Below are positions 6,423-9,744 of a stretch of 9,744 nt of DNA, one piece after another; the stretch's first letter is position 1, and each line of letters starts with the position of its first letter. The notes below the pieces were generated by a model. That model searched no databases. It was not told the origin of the DNA and saw only the letters and a program-made list of their open reading frames with translations. Location of the stretch: NCBI GenBank assembly GCA_016937035.1, contig JAFGWS010000183.1:1-9744 (forward strand). Reading direction: 5' to 3'. Made by a program: the position numbers and the translations under genes. This stretch comes from Pontiellaceae bacterium (GTDB lineage: Bacteria > Verrucomicrobiota > Kiritimatiellia > Kiritimatiellales > Pontiellaceae).

Positions 6423-6450
6423 TTGCGCCCGCCCGCAGTTTCTTTATACT
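6423..6450 (+). promoter_or_regulatory. Possible gatC promoter embedded in the upstream terminator
   Basis: TATACT (6445-6450, 5 of 6 consensus bases) lies across the loop and descending arm of the terminator hairpin, with TTGCGC (6423-6428, 3 of 6) 16 nt upstream. Initiation near 6457 would give a leader of roughly 23 nt before gatC. A promoter must lie somewhere here, because the hairpin leaves only 14 nt between its T-run and the gatC start. Confidence 0.35.
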
Positions 6451-6465
6451 GCGGGCTTTGTTTTT
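6431..6465 (+). terminator. Rho-independent terminator after the exosortase pair
   Basis: GCCCGCAG (6431-6438) pairs perfectly over 8 bp with CTGCGGGC (6449-6456) around a 10-nt loop, followed by TTTGTTTTT (6457-6465). It starts 25 nt after the EpsI-family stop codon and ends just before the gatC ribosome site, so it separates the two operons. Confidence 0.9.
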
Positions 6466-6479
6466 ATAGAGGAATATAA

Positions 6480-6776
6480 ATGGCTGAAAAAAATCAAGGA
6501 ATGGATGTCGGTTACGTCGCCAAGTTGGCGTGCATCAATCTGACCGACGAAGAAAAAACGCTTTTTCAGGGTCAGCTCGATCAGGTGCTGCAGTATGTCG
6601 AACAGCTCAACGAACTGGATGTGGACGGCGTTGAACCAACGGCTCATGCGATTCCGGTTTATAATGTGCTCCGCAAAGATGAGCTGGGCGAGAGTCTGGA
6701 TCACGATGCGGTAATGGCCAATGCGCCTTCCTCCGCCGATGGTCATGTCCGCGTTCCAAAAATTATTGATCAATAG
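6480..6776 (+). CDS. gatC: Aspartyl/glutamyl-tRNA amidotransferase subunit C
   Basis: GatC is the small subunit that wraps around GatA and stabilises the GatCAB complex. The 98-residue length is typical (~95). Family features are the helix VGYVAKLACINLTDEEKTLF (10-29), then QLDQVLQYVEQLNELDVDGVEPT (31-53), and the later LRKDELGESL segment. The start is well supported: AGAGGA lies 6 nt before the ATG. It is the first gene of gatC-gatA-gatB. The next reading frame is not gatA but a GxxExxY gene within an inverted-repeat cassette beginning 10 nt after the gatC stop, which pushes gatA 462 nt away. Confidence 0.93.
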   Translation: MAEKNQGMDVGYVAKLACINLTDEEKTLFQGQLDQVLQYVEQLNELDVDGVEPTAHAIPVYNVLRKDELGESLDHDAVMANAPSSADGHVRVPKIIDQ

Positions 6777-6785
6777 GGAGAATCG

Positions 6786-6816
6786 AACCACTAATTATCG
6801 CTAATCGACACTAGTT
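6786..6816 (+). repeat. Left inverted terminal repeat of the GxxExxY cassette
   Basis: The 31-nt segment matches the reverse complement of 7201-7231 at 26 positions, beginning with an identical 12-mer, AACCACTAATTA. Internally it is three 10-nt steps (from 6789, 6799 and 6809) built on YRCTAAT/CACTAGT, so like sites recur once per helical turn. The outer end lies 10 nt after the gatC stop. No target duplication could be identified beside it. Confidence 0.8.
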
Positions 6817-6835
6817 TTAACAGAAGGTGAACAGT

Positions 6836-7201
6836 ATGCTTGAGCAGGAAGGCTATGATCTGATGGGTGCGGCTTTTGAGGTATACAATGTGGAGGGCCA
6901 TGGATTTCTCGAAGATGTTTATCAGGAGTGTATGGAAGTAGAACTTTCTTTCCGCAACATTCCATTTGATGCTCAAAAGGAGCTCCTTTTGTACTACAAA
7001 GGGAAGCCTCTTCGTCAGAAATATATACCTGACTTCTTTGTGTTCGGTGAGATTATTGTGGAAATAAAGGCTGTAAAAAAGTTGCTTCCGGAGCATGAGG
7101 CGCAACTCATGAACTATCTCAAGGCAACGAGTAAACAGGTGGGTTATCTGATTAATTTCGGGAATACTTCTGAGTTGGAGTGGAAAAGGATCATAATCTG
7201 A
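6836..7201 (+). CDS. GxxExxY-family protein (PD-(D/E)XK nuclease-like)
   Basis: The 121-residue protein belongs to the GxxExxY family, a small PD-(D/E)XK-fold group of unknown physiological role. The name-giving motif is GFLEDVY, next to a conserved N-terminal helix (GYDLMGAAFEVYNVEGHG). The nuclease core follows: YIPDFFV with the acidic residue, then IVEIKAV as the ExK element, and the QLMNYLKAT helix. GYLINFG is the usual closing strand. All expected catalytic residues are present, so activity on nucleic acid is possible but unproven. I choose the ATG at 6836 because AGAAGG (6822-6827) lies 8 nt upstream; the in-frame GTG at 6827 would overlap that site. GC content is ~42% by hand count (152 of 360 bases over 6841-7200), well below the neighbouring gatA. 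It sits between gatC and gatA inside matching inverted repeats, so it looks like an inserted cassette. Confidence 0.88.
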   Translation: MLEQEGYDLMGAAFEVYNVEGHGFLEDVYQECMEVELSFRNIPFDAQKELLLYYKGKPLRQKYIPDFFVFGEIIVEIKAVKKLLPEHEAQLMNYLKATSKQVGYLINFGNTSELEWKRIII

Positions 7202-7231
7202 ATTAGTGAAGATTAGTGTTAATTAGTGGTT
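7201..7231 (-). repeat. Right inverted terminal repeat of the GxxExxY cassette
   Basis: This is the inverted partner of 6786-6816 (26 of 31 matches). On the plus strand it shows ATTAGTG three times at 10-nt spacing, ending at 7208, 7218 and 7228. It begins on the last base of the GxxExxY stop codon and ends 7 nt before the gatA ATG, occupying the place where a gatA ribosome site would be expected. Confidence 0.8.
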
Positions 7232-7238
7232 AAAAAAA

Positions 7239-8699
7239 ATGAATTTGAATGAGCTGACAATATCGAAACTCTCTGAAAAGCTGGCGAACGGCGAGTGCAC
7301 CTCGGTGGATATCGTTAACGATGTGCTGGCCGCGATTGATGTGCGCGATGCAAAGATCGGGGCATACCTGACCATTGACCGCGAGTCTGCACTGGAGCAG
7401 GCGCGGGCTGCGGATGCTGCGCGGGCCGAGGGAAAAAAACATCCGCTGCTCGGTATTCCGGTGGCCATTAAGGATCTGCTGAATGTGAAGGGGCAGCCCT
7501 GCACCTGTTCGTCTAAAATTTTAGAGGGTTATACGGCTCCGTATGACGCCACCGTAATTGCCAAGCTGCGCGAAGCCGGTGCGGTGCTGCTGGGGCGTGT
7601 AAACATGGATGAGTTTGCCATGGGTTCGAGTACGGAAAACGCCGCGCTTGGAAAGACCTCCAACCCGTGGAATTTGGACCACGTTCCCGGCGGTTCCTCC
7701 GGCGGTTCCGCGGCCTCCGTTGCTGCCGATGAAGCGATCTGTTCGCTGGGCTCCGACACCGGCGGATCGATTCGCCAGCCGGCGGCGTTTTGTGGATGCG
7801 TCGGCGTTAAGCCGACCTACGGGCGTGTTTCGCGTTACGGACTGACCGCTTTTGCTTCCTCGCTCGACCAGATCGGTCCGCTGTCCAAAACGGTGAAGGA
7901 TTCCGCCATTCTGCTTGAAACGCTCTGCGGCCTGGATGCCAAGGATTCTTCGTCGATCGATATGGAGGTGCCTGCGTTTTCGGCCGCGCTGGGAGCGGAG
8001 ACGTCGCTCAAAGGGATGAAGCTGGGTCTGCCGAAGGAATATTTTGTGGACGGCATGGATCCCGAAATTGAGAAATCGGTGCGCGATGCGGTGGAACACT
8101 GCAAAAACCTCGGAGCGGAAATTGTGGAGGTGAGTCTGCCCAACGCAAAATATGCGATTGCGGTTTACTACATTATCGCAACCGCGGAGGCCTCGGCCAA
8201 TCTGGCGCGATTCGACGGTATTCGTTACGGCATGCGCCTCGACGGGAAAGACCCGGCTGAGCTGTATGGAAAAACCCGCGCGGCCGGATTTGGATCGGAA
8301 GTGAAGCGCCGTATTATTCTGGGCACCTACGTGCTGAGCAGCGGCTACTATGACGCGTACTACCTGAAAGCACAGAAGGTGCGTACGCTGATCCGTAACG
8401 ATTTCACAGAAGCGTTCAAGCAGTGCGACGCCATTCTGGCTCCGGTTACGCCGACCGCAGCCTATCGAAAGGGCGAAAAAACCGCCGACCCGCTGAAAAT
8501 GTATCTCGACGACATTCTGACCACGCCGATTAACCTTGCAGGAAACTGTGCGCTTTCGCTGCCGTGCGGTTTTACCTCAAACGGAATGCCGATCGGACTT
8601 CAGATTATCGGCGATGCCTTTAAGGAAGAGACCATTCTCAACGTCGGCCACGCCTACGAACAGACGACAGAGTGGCATAGATTGAAACCTGAAATTTGA
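7239..8699 (+). CDS. gatA: Aspartyl/glutamyl-tRNA amidotransferase subunit A (amidase)
   Basis: GatA hydrolyses glutamine and passes the ammonia through a tunnel to GatB, which amidates misacylated Glu-tRNA(Gln) or Asp-tRNA(Asn). The 486-residue length is normal. The amidase-signature Ser-cisSer-Lys triad is intact and one residue off the S. aureus numbering: Lys78 in VAIKDL, Ser153 in PGGSSGGSAA, and Ser177 in GSDTGGSIRQPA. KPTYGRVSRYGL and SLDQIGP follow as in other GatA proteins. The start MNLNELTISKLSEKL matches family N-termini. It has no recognisable ribosome site: the bases before the ATG are a poly-A run after the right cassette repeat. Translation may rely on coupling or an A-rich leader. 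The end, HRLKPEI, is family-like and overlaps a 7-nt tandem repeat. Confidence 0.97.
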   Translation: MNLNELTISKLSEKLANGECTSVDIVNDVLAAIDVRDAKIGAYLTIDRESALEQARAADAARAEGKKHPLLGIPVAIKDLLNVKGQPCTCSSKILEGYTAPYDATVIAKLREAGAVLLGRVNMDEFAMGSSTENAALGKTSNPWNLDHVPGGSSGGSAASVAADEAICSLGSDTGGSIRQPAAFCGCVGVKPTYGRVSRYGLTAFASSLDQIGPLSKTVKDSAILLETLCGLDAKDSSSIDMEVPAFSAALGAETSLKGMKLGLPKEYFVDGMDPEIEKSVRDAVEHCKNLGAEIVEVSLPNAKYAIAVYYIIATAEASANLARFDGIRYGMRLDGKDPAELYGKTRAAGFGSEVKRRIILGTYVLSSGYYDAYYLKAQKVRTLIRNDFTEAFKQCDAILAPVTPTAAYRKGEKTADPLKMYLDDILTTPINLAGNCALSLPCGFTSNGMPIGLQIIGDAFKEETILNVGHAYEQTTEWHRLKPEI

Positions 8700-8713
8700 A
8701 ACGTGAAACCTGA
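8683..8713. repeat. Four-unit 7-nt tandem repeat at the 3' end of gatA
   Basis: Four consecutive 7-nt units starting at 8683, 8690, 8697 and 8704 share the form TGAAAYN, followed by a further TGA. The first two units encode the last residues of gatA and the third supplies its stop codon (8697-8699). Confidence 0.65.
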
Positions 8714-8732
8714 GGCCGTCCGGCGCTGAAGG

Positions 8733-8760
8733 TACGAATTATTCATTACGGATTACGAAC
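8733..8760. repeat. Four-unit 7-nt tandem repeat abutting the gatB start
   Basis: Units begin at 8733, 8740, 8747 and 8754. Three have the form TACGRAN; the second (TATTCAT) is diverged. The array ends exactly one base before the gatB ATG, and a related TACGAA occurs within the first codons of gatB. Part of it (8740-8753) matches 1298-1311 at 13 of 14 bases. Confidence 0.55.
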
Positions 8761-9744
8761 ATGAAATACGAAGCAACCATTGGTTTAGAGACGCATGTCA
8801 TGCAGAAGACAAACACGAAGATGTTCTGCTCCTGTAAATATGAGTACGGCGCGGAGCCGAATACGCACGTTTGCCCGGTCTGTCTGGGGTATCCCGGGGC
8901 GCTGCCGGTACTGAACGAAAAGGCGATTGAACTCTGCTGCAAAGCCGGGCTGCTCTTGGGCTGCAAGATCAATCCTTACAGTAAGTGGGATCGTAAAAAC
9001 TATTTTTATCCAGACATGTCCAAAAACTATCAGATTTCACAGTATGACCAGCCGCTTTGCCTGGGCGGATCGCTCACCGTTGAGGTTGAGGGCGAAATGA
9101 AAACTTTCAGCATTGAGCGGATTCATCAGGAGGAAAATGCGGCCAAAAACACGCACGCGGCTGGAGCGAGTCTGGTGGACTATAACCGCGCCGGCACTGC
9201 GCTGATGGAGATTGTGTCGGATCCCTGCATGCATTCGGCGGCGGATGCGCTGGCGTATATGACCGCGCTCAAGCAGATCATGCAGTACGGCGGTATTTCC
9301 GACTGCGATCAGGAAAAGGGACAGATGCGCTCGGATGTGAATGTTTCCGTCCGTCCGATCGGCCAGAAAGAGCTGGGGGCCAAGGTCGAGATAAAAAACA
9401 TGAACTCCTTTGCTTTTATTCAGCAGGCGATTGAATACGAGATTGATCGACAGATTGATGTGCTCGAACGCGGCGGAAAGGTGGATCAGGAAACGCGCGG
9501 TTTTGATTCAGATCGAGGAGAAACCTTTATTCAGCGCACCAAGGAAGATGCGCACGATTATCGCTATTTCCCCGAGCCCGACCTCATGCCGGTCAAGATT
9601 GCGGCGGAGCAGGTGGAGCAGTGGCGTGCGGAACTGCCTGAGCTTCCGGCACAGCGACGTGTGCGCTATGTTTCCGAACTGGGGCTTCCTGAATATGATG
9701 CCGGCGTGCTGACCGCGGATAAAGCGACGTCGGACTGGTTTGAA
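8761..9744 (+). CDS. gatB: Aspartyl/glutamyl-tRNA amidotransferase subunit B, N-terminal 328 codons
   Basis: GatB binds the misacylated tRNA, phosphorylates the Glu or Asp carboxylate with ATP, and adds ammonia delivered from GatA. The frame is open from the ATG at 8761 to the last base of the window. Family features are IGLETHV (7-13), four likely zinc ligands (Cys23, Cys25, Cys38, Cys41 in MFCSC and VCPVC), DRKNYFYPDM (77-86), YQISQYD and RIHQEENAAK. Also present are SLVDYNRAG, MRSDVNVSVRP, EIKNMNSF and DYRYFPEPDL. His12, Glu124/Glu125 and Glu150 align with the family's metal and activation site. The start gives MKYEATIGLE, the expected beginning, but no ribosome site is seen; the upstream bases are a 7-nt tandem repeat. 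About one third of the protein, including the tail domain that contacts tRNA, lies beyond the window. Confidence 0.97.
   Translation, partial: MKYEATIGLETHVMQKTNTKMFCSCKYEYGAEPNTHVCPVCLGYPGALPVLNEKAIELCCKAGLLLGCKINPYSKWDRKNYFYPDMSKNYQISQYDQPLCLGGSLTVEVEGEMKTFSIERIHQEENAAKNTHAAGASLVDYNRAGTALMEIVSDPCMHSAADALAYMTALKQIMQYGGISDCDQEKGQMRSDVNVSVRPIGQKELGAKVEIKNMNSFAFIQQAIEYEIDRQIDVLERGGKVDQETRGFDSDRGETFIQRTKEDAHDYRYFPEPDLMPVKIAAEQVEQWRAELPELPAQRRVRYVSELGLPEYDAGVLTADKATSDWFE

Noticed and set aside
6786..7231. CRISPR-like array formed by the repeated CACTAAT units
   Set aside because: The units are 10 nt apart in two groups of three in opposite orientation, with no repeat-spacer pattern and no cas gene.
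7521..8099. 192-codon minus-strand frame opposite gatA
   Set aside because: It is a by-product of the GC-rich codon pattern of gatA; Arg/Gly-rich with no domain and no start signal.

Overview
The window looks like chromosomal DNA from a Gram-negative bacterium. The gene content (an exosortase with an EpsI-type partner, a GspG-type pseudopilin domain, a GxxExxY-family gene, lipoproteins) is most reminiscent of the PVC group (Verrucomicrobiota, Kiritimatiellota, Lentisphaerota). That placement is inference from gene content; no phylogenetic marker was compared.

Layout, left to right. (1) The 3' end of polA (+). (2) A minus-strand gene for a polytopic membrane protein whose C-terminal half is a GspG-like pseudopilin domain. 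(3) A 358-bp gene-poor stretch with a nested, covarying palindrome and a probable folD promoter. (4) folD (+), then a tight + strand group: a non-haem ferritin, a secreted protein of unknown function with an acidic tail, and a small lipoprotein. (5) A minus-strand tRNA-Gly(GCC) with encoded CCA, its own promoter and a rho-independent terminator. (6) An overlapping pair, exosortase and EpsI-family protein, ending in a strong terminator. (7) The GatCAB operon: gatC, a GxxExxY gene inside an inverted-repeat cassette, gatA, and the first 328 codons of gatB, which runs off the window.

How the genes work together. GatC, GatA and GatB form the amidotransferase that turns Glu-tRNA(Gln) and/or Asp-tRNA(Asn) into the correct aminoacyl-tRNA. 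FolD makes 10-formyl-THF and 5,10-methylene-THF. Ferritin stores iron. The exosortase pair should process and sort C-terminally tagged exported proteins; no tagged substrate lies in this window.

The most unusual parts are: the 446-bp cassette in the gatCAB operon, whose 31-nt termini match at 26 of 31 positions as inverted repeats and are each made of three 10-nt CACTAAT-type units; the pseudopilin domain attached to a multi-pass membrane domain; a four-cysteine, zinc-ribbon-like insertion in the EpsI protein; the nested palindrome near 1399-1469; and two different 7-nt tandem repeats between gatA and gatB.
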